Shown here: in pieces, positions 1 through 10,285 of the stretch | Position numbering within the stretch: the first letter of the stretch is position 1 | Layout: the number at the start of each line of letters is the position of its first letter | DNA from: Panax quinquefolius | Lineage: Eukaryota > Streptophyta > Magnoliopsida > Apiales > Araliaceae | Length of the DNA stretch: 64,000 nucleotides | Reading direction: 5' to 3' | Assembly: GCA_020205615.1 (NCBI GenBank) | Contig: CM035161.1 | Location: forward strand, 2,491,828 to 2,555,827 | Translations under genes and position numbers: made by a program | The notes under the pieces: model-generated | Databases searched by the model: none | Seen by the model: the letters and a program-made list of their open reading frames with translations, nothing else | Told to the model about the DNA's origin: nothing

Positions 1-149
1 TATTCGAGAGTGGATATTATGCAGAAGACAAGATTTGTATTTAAACTCACAGCTCTCTTGTTGTATAATTAAGATTGTATTTGTCTTACATACCATGTAT
101 TTGTGACTTCGAGAATAAGTGGCGATATACCTATTTTGGGGCGTCATGA
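1..149 (+). repeat. 3'-terminal fragment of a gypsy LTR (F2-like)
   Basis: The stretch matches the last 150 bases of the F2 LTRs, for example 39470-39620. It shares the block around TTTAAACTCAC, the ACCATGTAT motif, and the terminal CCTATTTTGGGGCGTCA. It enters from outside the window, so the rest of this LTR lies to the left. It does not run into a primer-binding site. At 150 it joins an inverted LTR scrap, so this is a rearranged end. Confidence 0.75.
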
Positions 150-205
150 TATATTATACCCAAAACCGAGTGAACAATACTAGAGTGAATAGTAATCGTA
201 AATGC
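150..205 (-). repeat. short inverted scrap of F2 LTR
   Basis: The block with TATTATACCCAAA and CAATACTAGAGTGAATAGTA is nearly the same as 42716-42772, which lies inside a minus-strand F2 LTR. Here it is wedged between a plus-strand LTR end and a plus-strand pol tail. It is therefore a rearrangement junction, not part of an intact element. Confidence 0.6.
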
Positions 206-273
206 AAAGTACTTTTTGGCATACCAGGCACGTACGTAAATTTCGAGGGCAAAATTTCATAAGGAGGGGAGAT
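206..273 (+). pseudogene. gypsy pol 3' tail and polypurine tract
   Basis: The stretch corresponds to the very end of the gypsy polyprotein. A FEGKIS-like segment aligns with the FEDEIS end of the element-B pol. It is followed by an AAGGAGGGGAGAT polypurine tract directly against the TGTGAGACCCC of the LTR at 274. Such a tract primes plus-strand DNA synthesis and marks the start of a 3' LTR, so the E LTR had an element body on its left. That body is lost or outside the window. Confidence 0.65.
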
Positions 274-1481
274 TGTGAGACCCCGGATTTTATGAATAAA
301 GATTTAAATTTCTCGAAATATTTTTTTGAATATTATGGTGTGAATTTGAGATAAAGTTATAGTTGTGGGTAGTATTTATAAATTTTGCAAAGTATGCAAG
401 TTGTTATATTATATTCGATTGGTGGGAAATATTCTTTGTGTGGGGAATATTAAATGCTGACGACACAATCATTGGTGGACCCTACAACGGAATTATTGTC
501 AGATTGAGAAATCGACAAAAATATTTTATGAAAATAACGGCGGAAGTTTTACCGTTAATACTTTTGAACTATTCGGTAGTAAAAGTACAGTAATACGCGT
601 GATTGCATAGTAGCACACGGTATTAATTATTGATGCTTACGTAAGAAGTTACTCAGTTATACTCAATTATTGCTACAGTAATTGCTGCATCATATCTCTC
701 AAATTATTGATTTAATTTTTGTCACAGTATCATCTGCATAATATGTTATATTATTAAATCAATAATTGAGACGACAAAGTTATTCATATTATTAAATTGC
801 AATATTTACAATGTCTAGAAGTTCTGTCAAGGAGAGGTTTGGTCACTTAATTGCGCGCCAATAGGGAGAAATCCTTATTGGAAAGCCCCCTCTTTCCTGG
901 GAACGATCTGGTTGATAAATATTGTGAGTTATAATATTAATGATGAATGTTATTAAAATTAAAGTTGTGCTCAGAGTTGAATTTGGAGACGCGGACGTGA
1001 TATTTGAGTCCGGAGCGATGAAATTAGTAAAAATAGACTATAAACACAAAATTTTCTGGTTTTTACTATTTGGTCCAAAAATCAACAGTTGACTTTTTCG
1101 GAAAAAGTCAAAATTCGAAATTTCAAAATTTGTATTTTTGATAAAAATAGTTTCATTGTGTTGGAATTATTTGTGTTAGTGAAAATTGACATTTATTTCG
1201 ATAATAATTGATGTCTGAAGGTTATATTGTTCAATTGGGTATTCGGGGCACTTTTCGGTGTCAGAGTACTATTTACGAGTTACTATTCACGAGTACTATT
1301 CATGGGGTACTATTCACCCGAACAATATATTTATTTTCGGTCCAAATCATTTTGGGTACAATATTATTCCATGAGGAGATGTCTTTAATTTTTAAGACCG
1401 TTGGTTGAAATTATAATAATAAATCAATATGGATCATTGATTTAAAGTTTTAATAATAACTTGCCCCTTTCGGTTTTCCAA

Positions 1482-1632
1482 GAGTTATGTGTCTCTTGAT
1501 TGTTCCAAGGGTTAATTGCCCCTTCATGCAAATAGTAGTTGTCTCTTCAATATTACGAGAGTTATTTGCCTCTTGATTGTTCCAAGGGTTAATTGCCCTT
1601 CATGAAATAATAGTTATCTCTTCAATATTACC
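1482..1632 (+). repeat. two tandem units of about 76 bp in LTR E U3
   Basis: Two successive units share GTTCCAAGGGTTAATTGCCC, TCTCTTGATT and TCTCTTCAATATTAC, and a third partial unit begins at about 1633. Inverted copies of the same units occur at 40478-40625 and 42420-42620. The array lies just upstream of the TATA box, where enhancer repeats commonly sit in plant LTRs. That role is inference. Confidence 0.65.
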
Positions 1633-1682
1633 AAGAGTCATTTTAACCCTTCGTTAAAACCAAGAGCCACTCTCAGTTCTTC

Positions 1683-1690
1683 TATAAATA
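1683..1690 (+). promoter_or_regulatory. TATA box of LTR E
   Basis: TATAAATA is followed by GAAGTTCATTCCTTC. The same arrangement recurs in the D and solo F2 LTRs (CTATAAATAGAAGC near 33758 and 37450). Transcription would start some 30 bases downstream, leaving a long U5 of more than 1 kb. The start site itself is inferred. Confidence 0.6.
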
Positions 1691-1861
1691 GAAGTTCATT
1701 CCTTCATTATTTCTTACGAATTCACTGAAACTCTAGAGAGAGAGAAAGAAGAAGAGTTTTCTATTACTTCACTACTTCGATATCCAATTTCTTTACGGTA
1801 AGGGATATTATTTGTTGTAGCCGTAAGGAGTGTTATTCTTTTGTATTCATGAAGAGAACTT

Positions 1862-2290
1862 ATGTTATTCCATTCTTTATTATTACATTGGAATAACTGC
1901 ATACACGGACTCCCCTATACTTGGTGAAATCCTTATGTTATTCCATTCTTTATTATTACATTGGAATATCCATGCATGCGTTTCTGTGGGAGGACAGTTC
2001 CATATTTATTATTACATTGGAATAACTTGTATCGCGGACTCCCCTATACTTGGTGAAATCCTTATGTTATTCCATTCTTTATTATTATACGTTGAAATAT
2101 CTCTTCATGCATGCGTTTTCTGTGGGACTGTTAAAATCTTTAGTATTACATTTGAATATATCACATGCATGCGTTTACATGAGACCTAGTTCCGTATTTA
2201 TTATTACATCATTGGAATAACACGCTTGTCTTATCTATCATATGCACGGTGATTTCTTTTGTTATTCCATTCTTTATTATACTTAGTTGG
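1862..2290 (+). repeat. tandem U5 repeats around TTATTATTACATTGGAAT
   Basis: The motif TTATTATTACATTGGAAT recurs several times, followed alternately by AAC or ATC. Between the repeats lie CCTATACTTGGTGAAATCC or CATGCATGCG with GGACAGTTCC blocks. Equivalent arrays are at 25180-25640, 33930-34400 and 37630-38100. They lie downstream of the TATA box, so they would be transcribed as part of the RNA leader. The function is unknown. Confidence 0.7.
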
Positions 2291-3019
2291 TTAAAGTTTT
2301 GACTTCTATACTCCATGAAATTAGTGGAATATCCTTGATATTTCAAGGCTTCATCCAAAGATATCTTTTCATGGAAATATTCTTACGAGCATTCTTGAAT
2401 TTTATTATACAAAGAAGTATCATGTTGACAATTTGGACGTTATTAGTTCCTAGATAAATTAATTCGTGAACTTGTTTTATTGAATTCTTATATCATTGCC
2501 ATCATCTTCATGTTTATATTTTTGAAAGTCATCTGTGGCCTGTAGTGCATAGATGGACTTGGTATGATTATGACCAGGGATTATTCGGTATAATCATGAC
2601 CGTAATGTTACAAATGATGTGATAAAAGTCCTCATTGGCCCGTAGTGCATTGATGGACAGTTGTTGGCATGATCATGACCATTGATGAATACACAAATAT
2701 TCCTGGCCCGTAGTGCATGGATAATTGTGGTCGTGATACTAAAGAATATCCTTGGCTGTAGTGCATGGGTGATTCGATGATGTTGTTTATTTATTAAGCT
2801 GAGTCTCAGCAATAAAAGTGATGAAAGTCCTTTTAAATCATAAAAGATAGTAGATTTTATTCTCTACTTGACTCTTTTAATGGATTGCTTATTCCGCTGC
2901 AGTTAAACTTGTTGTCTATTGTATTTTATTAGTTAAACATTGTTGAAGGCTAATGATAATTTATTCTGCATTATCTTAGTCATAATATTTCTTACTGGTC
3001 TAGTTGAGCTCACCCTTTC

Positions 3020-5576
3020 TGTGATGCCCCCAAAATAGGTATACATCACCCTTTCTGAGTCGTCAATAACATGGTACAGAAATAACTACAACTTTATTAA
3101 TACAACCCATAAACTGTGAGTTTAAATACAAATATTGTCAACTAGATAATATATATACCCAACTAAGTCCTCATTATAATTATTGATACAATACTTTACA
3201 AAAATGGTGAGGACTACTAAAATAACTTCCTAGAACCTTCATTCCGTACCCCGACTAGTACTCGCTACATTCTCGCCTCCTGAGAAGAAAAATGGTACAA
3301 AAAAGAAAAGGGTGAGCTCAACTAGCCCAGTAAAGAATATTATGATTAAGATAATATAGAACAAATTATCGTTAGTCTTCAATGAGGAAAAATCGATAGA
3401 ATCTGATAAGCAACAAGTTTCGGATCAACAACGGAAATAATAATTCATAGATGAGATTCGTAGAAAATGAAATCTACTATTATCTATGAATTTAAAAGTC
3501 CATCGTCAATATTTTATCCATGTAACATCAATCGATATTCATCTTGAATCAAATTTTCATCTTTTTACTTCTGAGGCGAAGATATTCATCGATCGATCGT
3601 GTTCATCTCAACACTATTCATCTCTTTACACCACGGGCCAAAGATATTCATTCTAAAATCATTTATCTTTTGTACTACTGAGGCAAAAGATATTCAATAA
3701 TATCATCATTTAGGGCGAGGATGATGAAAAATATTTTAAAGGAAAGCGAATCCGATTGAAACAAAAGAATAAATATCAAGAATTCAGTATTTTTGACTTT
3801 TCATGTCCAAAAATACCTCATAAATAATCATAGTGAAGTAAAATTCAAGAATGATCAAAACATGGATACAATCAAAGCTAGTATCCATAATAGATATTTT
3901 AGACGAAAAGGAAAAATTTCATTTTTGATGAATAATGCTAGTATCGTGAATAGTAACTTGACACAAAAAGTTCCAAATTTGATTAAAAGTTCAAACCAAT
4001 ATTTCGGCATAATGATATTGAAGAAAATAATATCATTTAAAAAGAAAATAACATCCTTACCTCGAAAAAATAGTACTTAGTTAAAAACAGGATATAGGCT
4101 ATGACTTAAACTTTGCATAGTATAGCAACACTCAAAGTATTAAAATACTCACAAGAATACGCTCAATATAGAGAGAAAAGAGAGAAGATTTAGGAGTTTG
4201 GTGTGATTTTCAATTCTAACCTAAGCATCCTATTTATAGGAAAATGCTTAGAACACCAAAGCAGAAAATTTAATATATTATTATTATATTTACAAAATTG
4301 TCAAGCCCACCTCTTGAATCTGAATTCAGCCACCTTGCACATGTTTAATGCAGCCCACCAAGCAAAAAAAAAATGTTTTTGTAATTAAAAATAATTAAAA
4401 CTTTCAAAAATCAATTATTTCGGAACTACGGAACTTCAATAATTCATAATAAATAGCCCTTTTATCAGAAAAATTCAAACCACTTGTCTTTTTCATAGAA
4501 AATTTCATTCTCTACAACTTTGTAGAAGAAAGTTTTTCCAAATTCCAAAAAGAAATTGACCAAAATCCACAAACGGGCGATTTTACAGGCTATAATCAAA
4601 TTACGGTCAAGAATTGGGGTCTACCGACACATAAAACATGTGTTAATCATTTAATGCCACAAAAATACTCTTCCTCCTCATATACTCATATATCCCACAT
4701 TCATTGTAAAATATCACCATCAATATATTATTAAAATAATATATTTAAATGAATTATTTTATCAAAAAAAGATAAAATATTAATTTTCAATAATTGTCAC
4801 ATTAAAAATTTTCTCCATCTATATTCACATAAAATCAATATTTTTCTCATCATATAAATCAATAATTAATTATTCACAAATAATATTATAGAATCACATT
4901 ACTGATAACCAGGCAGTTCCCAGGAAAGAGGGGGCTTTCCAATAAGGATCTCTCCTTACTGGCGCGCTTTTAGATGACCAAACCTCTCTTGAATGAGAAC
5001 TTTCTAGACATTGACAATAATGTTATCTAATAATATTATTCGGATAATATGAATTATTGCTCCGATAATAGAAAATACTATGCAATGACAATTATTAAAA
5101 CAACAGTAATATAAAATATCAACACAACAATTATTGAATCAATAAAATAAAATACTGAACATTAATTACTGTAACAATTATTGAGTAGTGCATTCTTACT
5201 TAAGAATCAATAATTGGTGTAATATCTGGTGTCTTCTTGTGTTTTAACCGAGGTATTCCAACGGTATTAGCAGTAAATAACTACAATGCAATTATTTATA
5301 ACCAACTTATTCTTGTCGTTTTCTTCATCCAATCGCTTTCCATTATGGGGCCCACATAAGGCTGCGCCGTCGTACGAATATTCCCCGACAGTAAGAATAT
5401 TCCACGACCAAACGAATATTCCTCGTCAACAATGAATATTTTAAAACCACTTACTTGTTTGAAAAAATTTCGCATTTTACCCATAACTTACCACATTAAT
5501 CAAATCAACCCTTACTATTTCAAGATAATAAATAGAGGAAATTTAATTTCATTAAATAATAAGTTGGGGTCTTACA
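3020..5576 (-). mobile_element. 3' LTR of element B (F1, minus strand)
   Basis: In plus-strand order it begins TGTGATGCCCCC and ends GGGGTCTTACA, the reverse of the F1 termini TGTAAGACCCC and GGGGGCGTCACA. It is followed by the reversed polypurine tract (ACCTCCCCTCCTT, 5577-5589) and the B pol, so it is the 3' LTR. The inverted hairpin repeats lie at 3560-3690, the conserved U3 module at about 4915-5015, and the reversed TATA region near 4230. The outer flank CTTTC (3015-3019) nearly matches TTTTC at 39321-39325, as expected of a 5-bp target duplication in the E LTR. Confidence 0.85.
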
Positions 5577-7399
5577 ACCTCCCCTCCTTATGAAATTTCA
5601 TCCTCGAAATTGATGTACGTACCTGGTTTTTCGAAAAGGTGAGGATACCTCGCTTTCATTTCCGTTTCCAACTCCCAGGTCATGTCCTCTATAGCATGGT
5701 TCCTCCACAAAATTTTAACTTGTGGTATGACCTTTGTGCGTAGGACATGCTCATTCCTATCTAAGATCTTGACAGGTACCTCTTTGTACGTTAAGTCTTC
5801 GGTTATCTCGTCTAGTTCTAACTCAATAACGTGGTTTGGGTCTTTCACATATTTACAAAGTACAGATATGTGAAACACATTTTGAACACGAGACATACTC
5901 GGAGGTAACGCGAGTCTATAGGCTACATTACCTACTCGGTCAAGAATTTGAAATGGACCAATAAATCATGGATTGAGCTTTCCTCTCTTCCCTAATCTTG
6001 TAACTCCCTTCCATGGGGCAACACGCAACAATACATGATCCCCAATACTAAATTCCACGTCCTTTCGATGAAGATCCGCATAACTCTTTTGTCGATCTTG
6101 TGCCATTTGTATACGTTGTCGAATCATTTGGATCTTTTCCGTAGTCATACGTACCAACTCGGGTCCCAAAAATGTTGCTTCACCCACCTCGTCCCAACAT
6201 ATTGGAGAGCGACACTTTCGTCCATACAATGCTTCAAATGGGGCCACACCAATGCTTGTCTGATAACTGTTGTTGTAGGAGAATTCCACCAATGTTAAAT
6301 ACTTATCCCAACTCCCTTTGAAGTCTCAGGACACGAGTCTTAATAAATCTTCAAGAGTTTGAATAGTCCTCTCGATTGTCGTCCGTTTGAGGATGGTATC
6401 TTAGAACTAAATCGTAAATCCGCGTTCGTAGCTTTTTGCAAGCTAACCCAAAATCGTGAAGTGAATCTTGGGTCACGATCCGAAACTATGGATACTGGTA
6501 TGCCATGCAACCTCACAATCTCATTCATGTACATACTAGCAAGACGTTCAAGGGAATAAGTCTCCCGTATCGGCAAGAAATGAGCAGACTTGGTTAATCT
6601 ATCAATAATAACCCAAATAGCATCGATGCCTTGAGAAACCGTAGGAAGACCCGTAACAAAATCCATGGTAATGTGTTCCCACTTCCATTTCGGAATCTCA
6701 AGTGGTTTCAATGGACCCTTAGGCACTTGATGCTCCGCCTTTACACGTTGACAAGTTAAACACCTCGAGATAAACGTTGTAATCTCTCTTTTCATATTGT
6801 TCCACCAAAATGTATGTGGAAGATCACGATACATTTTGGTACTTCCAGGATGGATCACAAATGGTGTATTGTGTGGCTCCATCCTAATCTTGTACTTCAA
6901 ATCAGAGTCGTTAGGAACACATAGTCTGGAGTGGACTCGAAGTATTCCTTCTTCATCGATTCTCGCTTCCGGAATAGCACCTTCTTGTACTTTCTTCTTC
7001 ATACGCATCACTTTCCGGGTCGGTGGCTTGAAAGCAACCTTAACTTTTTCTATTAAAGTTGGCTCTATCATATATACTTGACAAAATCGCTTTTCGTTCT
7101 CGCATATGATCTTCTACTCAATAAATCGCCTACCACGTTCGCTTTTCCGGGATGGTATTGAATAGTGTGGTGGTAATCTTTCAACAACTCGAGCCAACGT
7201 CGTTCTTGCATGTTGAGTTCCTTTTGAGTGAAGAAATATTTGAGGCTTTTATGGTCTCAGATATATCTCCACTCTCCCATATAGATAGTGCCTCCGGATC
7301 TTTAGCATGAAGACGCATCGCGCTGCTAAACTCTAGATCATGAGTAGGATAATTCCTCCTATATTCTTTAAGTTGTTCATGAGGCATAGGCTATGACTT
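5577..7399 (-). pseudogene. element B pol, C-terminal part (RNase H end, integrase, chromodomain-like tail)
   Basis: Read on the minus strand, the fragment starts in RNase H (AYAS, then YPTHDLE at about 7330). It runs through the integrase zinc-binding region (CLTCQRVKAEHQ). Next comes the catalytic core, with the first Asp in MDFVTGLP, the second in SDRDPRFTS, and the third acidic position damaged near 6360. Then come VEFSYNNSY and FEALYGRKC, a GPFEIL block, and a chromodomain-like tail (ILWRNH, TWE, KARYPHLF) ending FEDEIS. Integrase inserts the cDNA, and the tail is thought to steer it to chromatin. Several frameshifts break the frame, some probably sequence error. The fragment stops at 7399 where element A begins, and its upstream part resumes at 17537 with about 334 bp missing. 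Confidence 0.85.
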
Positions 7400-8733
7400 T
7401 CGTAAGACCCCAACTTATTATTAATGAAATTTAATTTTCTCTATTGATTATTTTGAAATAGTAAGGGTTGATTTGATTAATGTGGATAGTTAGGGGTAAA
7501 ATCATAAATACTTCAAAATAAGCAAGTGGTTATAAAATATTCATTGTTGTGGGGAATATTGTTTGGTCGTGGAATATTCGTATTGTGGGGAATATTAAAT
7601 GCGACAGTATGACCATAATGTGGGCCCCATATATGCGAAGCGATTGGATGAAGAAAGCGACAAATATAAGTGGTTTAAAAATAGCGGCGTGGTTATTATC
7701 GTTAATCTTGTTAAAATACCCGGTGGTAAAAAAACACGATGCTTTACGCGGTATTGCACCAATTATTGATTCTTACGTGAAGACACTACTCGATAATGGT
7801 TACGATAATTCTTTATTCGATATTTTATTGAGTTAATAATTCTTTGCGTTGATATTTTATATTCTTTGTTGTTTGATAATTGTCATTACAATATTTTTCA
7901 TTATCGAAGCAATAATTCATATTATCTGAATAATATTATTAGATAACATTATTGGCAATGTCTAGAAAGTTACATCTAAGGAGAGGTTTGGTCACCTAAT
8001 TGCGGCGCATGATGAAGAAATTCTTATTGGAAAGCCCCTCTTTCACAGGAGCTGCTGGTTGTCGATATTGTGATTACGTAATATTATTTGTGAATAATTA
8101 ATTATTGATTCATATGATGAGGAAAATATTTATTTTATGTGGATATAGATGGAGAAAAATTTTAATGTGACAATTGTTGAAAATTGAAATTTTATCTTTT
8201 TACGATAAAATAATTCATTTAAATATATTATTATATTTTAATAATATAATAATGGTGATATTTTTACAACGAATGTGGGATATATGAGTATCTGAGGAGG
8301 AAAGTATTTTTGTTGCAATAAATGTTTAAAACATGTTAAACATGTTGGTGGACCCCATTTATTATTTGAAATTTGATTATAGCTTTTGTAAAATCGTCGT
8401 TTGTGGATTTCGGTCAATTTCTATTTGGAATTTGGAAAAACTTTCTTACGCAAAGTTGTAGAGAATTGAATTTCCTATAAAAACTCGCGAGATTCAAATT
8501 TTCTGATGAAAGGGCTATTTATTATGAATTATTGAAGTTACGAAGTTAGAAATAATTAATTTTGGGAGTTTTAGTTAATTATTTTGAGAAAAACGTTTTT
8601 TTGCAACTAAGTTGGCCTCACATGTGATTCAAATGGGCTGAGATCAGTTTGTGGAAGGTGGGCTAAAGAAAATGTATATAAAATATATTAATATTATATT
8701 CAATTTTACGCTTTGGTGTTCTAAGCATTTTTC

Positions 8734-8741
8734 TATAAATA
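8734..8741 (+). promoter_or_regulatory. TATA box of A 5' LTR
   Basis: TTCTATAAATAGGGTGCTTA has the sequence and position expected of a plant LTR promoter. The same box appears reversed near 4232, 19858 and 31150 in the minus-strand F1 copies. About 170 bases downstream is a splice-donor-like GAGGTAAG. Confidence 0.6.
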
Positions 8742-9420
8742 GGGTGCTTAGGTTAGAATTGAAATCACACACGAAGCTGAAGTTTTTCTCTCTATTTTCT
8801 CTCGATATATTGTGAGTATTCTTTGAGTATACTTTGAGTATTGTTAGATGAGTGCAAGTTCCTTGACTATTTATACGGTATTCAATTTAGAAGTCTTAAT
8901 CTTTCGAGGTAAGAGATGTTATTTTCTTCTCAAATGATATTATTTCTTGATATCATTATCTTTGAAATATTGGTTGAAACTTTTTATCAAATTTGGAACT
9001 TTTCCATGTGGAGTTACTATTTATGAGTTCTTATTCACGAGTTCTTATTCATGAGTTTCTTATTCACGAGATTCTTATTCACGAGTCTTATTAAGTAAGC
9101 GTGAAGATGTTTTTTGGGAAATTTCTATCTTTTGGTGTCGGAGTTACTATTCACGTATCGGCACTATTCATTATTCTTATTAGAAAAATAAAATTTCTTC
9201 TTTTTGTCCAAAATATCTATTACGGATACTAGCTTTGATTGTATCCATGTTTTGATCATTCTTGAATTTTACACCACTATGATTATTTTTAAGGTATTTT
9301 TGAACATGGATAAAACAAAGTACGAATCCTTAATCCTTAATCCTTGTCATTTTGTTTCCTTTGGATTCGTTTCTTTAAAAATATTTTCATCATCCTCGGT
9401 CTTAAATGATGATATTATTG

Positions 9421-9552
9421 AATATCTTTGGCTTTGTAGTGCAAAGATGAATGATTTCTGAAGAATATCTTTGGTAGTAGTGCAAAGATGAGCAGTGTTT
9501 AGATGAACATGACCAAGTGATGAATATCTTTGGCTGTAGTGCAAAGATGAAT
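9421..9552 (+). repeat. three hairpin-forming U5 monomers (ATCTTTG / CAAAGAT)
   Basis: Three units at 9421-9451, 9462-9491 and 9521-9552 each carry AATATCTTTGG, GTAGTGCAAAGATGA, or close variants. Within each unit ATCTTTG and CAAAGAT are perfect inverted repeats around a loop of about 10 bases containing GTAGTG. The units lie in U5, so the genomic RNA leader would hold three small stem-loops in a row. The same set is present in every F1 LTR seen here. Confidence 0.75.
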
Positions 9553-10103
9553 ATTTGATTCGGATGTATATTGATTGATGTTCTGAGGGGATAAAAGATA
9601 GATGATGAACTTTTAAATTCATACATAGAAGATAGTAGTTTGCATTCTCTACTTAACTCTTCTAATGAATTATTATTTCAGCTACTGAATATTGATTTAA
9701 AATTTGTTGTCTATTGTATTCTATTAGATTTTTTCCTGTTGAAGACTAACGGTAATTTGTTGTATATTATCTTAGTCATAATATTCTTTCTTGGGCTAGT
9801 TGAGCTCACCCTTTTCCTTTTTGTTCCATTTTTCTTCTCGGGGAGGCGAGAATATAAGCGAGTGCGAGTGGGGTATGGAATGAAGGTTTTAGAAAGGATT
9901 GTTTAGTAGTCCTCACCATTTTTGTAAAATAATGTATCAATAAATGTGATGAGGATTTATTTGAGTATAGATATTATCAGAAGATAATATTTGTATTCAA
10001 ACTCACGATTTCTTGTTGTAATAATAAAGTTGTAGTTGTTTACGTACCATGTATTGACAACTCGGAATAGGTGATGTATACCTATTTTGGGGGCCGTCAC
10101 GGT

Positions 10104-10116
10104 TGGTATCGAGCTT
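10104..10116 (+). other. primer-binding site, initiator-Met tRNA type
   Basis: TGGTATCGAGC follows the LTR end after two or three bases. The usual plant site complementary to the 3' end of initiator tRNA-Met is TGGTATCAGAGC, so this copy lacks one base of CAGA. The same short form is seen at 23088-23100, and D has TAGTATCGAGC. Since CAG sites are a hot spot of indels here, the shortened site may be sequence error. Confidence 0.7.
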
Positions 10117-10285
10117 AGGGATATGATCTCTGGCGGAGATCGGGGAATAGAACTAGGAGGGAGGCGAGTAAATCCTTAGCTAGTGTGTCCTACTAAGCTT
10201 ATTTTTTAGTTGGTCGAGTATATAAGGATATTATGTGATATATTGATTTCCTTAATTAACCCTTGTTTTATGGCGGTATTTGAGA

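Larger units (their letters stand above)
274..3019 (+). mobile_element. LTR E (F2a), left part, split by element B
   Basis: The LTR starts TGTGAGACCCC after a polypurine tract. It holds a U3 with a conserved module at about 811-905, CACGAG-rich repeats at 1270-1320, about 76-bp tandem units, a TATAAATA box, and a long U5 with tandem repeats and hairpin motifs. It is cut at 3019/3020, where the minus-strand LTR of element B begins. It resumes at 39321 in the same block (CTAGTTGAGCTCACCC, then TTTCACCGTTCTC). The two parts sum to about 3.0 kb, the longest LTR here. A pol tail lies on its left and a primer site on its right, so it sits between two element bodies. This suggests a tandem array from unequal recombination. 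Confidence 0.8.
7400..10100 (+). mobile_element. 5' LTR of element A (F1)
   Basis: It begins GTAAGACCCCAACTT, with the first bases altered to TCG, and ends GGGGGCCGTCAC right before the primer-binding site. Its order of parts matches the 3' LTR at 14832: conserved module at about 7960-8050, AT-rich U3, TATAAATA at 8734, CACGAG-rich stretch at 9020-9090, hairpin repeats at 9421-9552, and the block TAGTTGAGCTCACCC near 9795. It would drive transcription of the element RNA. Confidence 0.88.

Noticed and set aside
363..593. Open frame of 76 codons, with similar short frames at 33096, 36806 and elsewhere
   Set aside because: They fall in LTR U3 sequence, recur in every LTR copy in different lengths, and have no start context or protein motif.
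9204..9626. Short frames on both strands around the hairpin monomers, also at 16639-17055 and 23573-23853
   Set aside because: These are translations of the repeat monomers and appear in all frames, so they do not indicate a gene.
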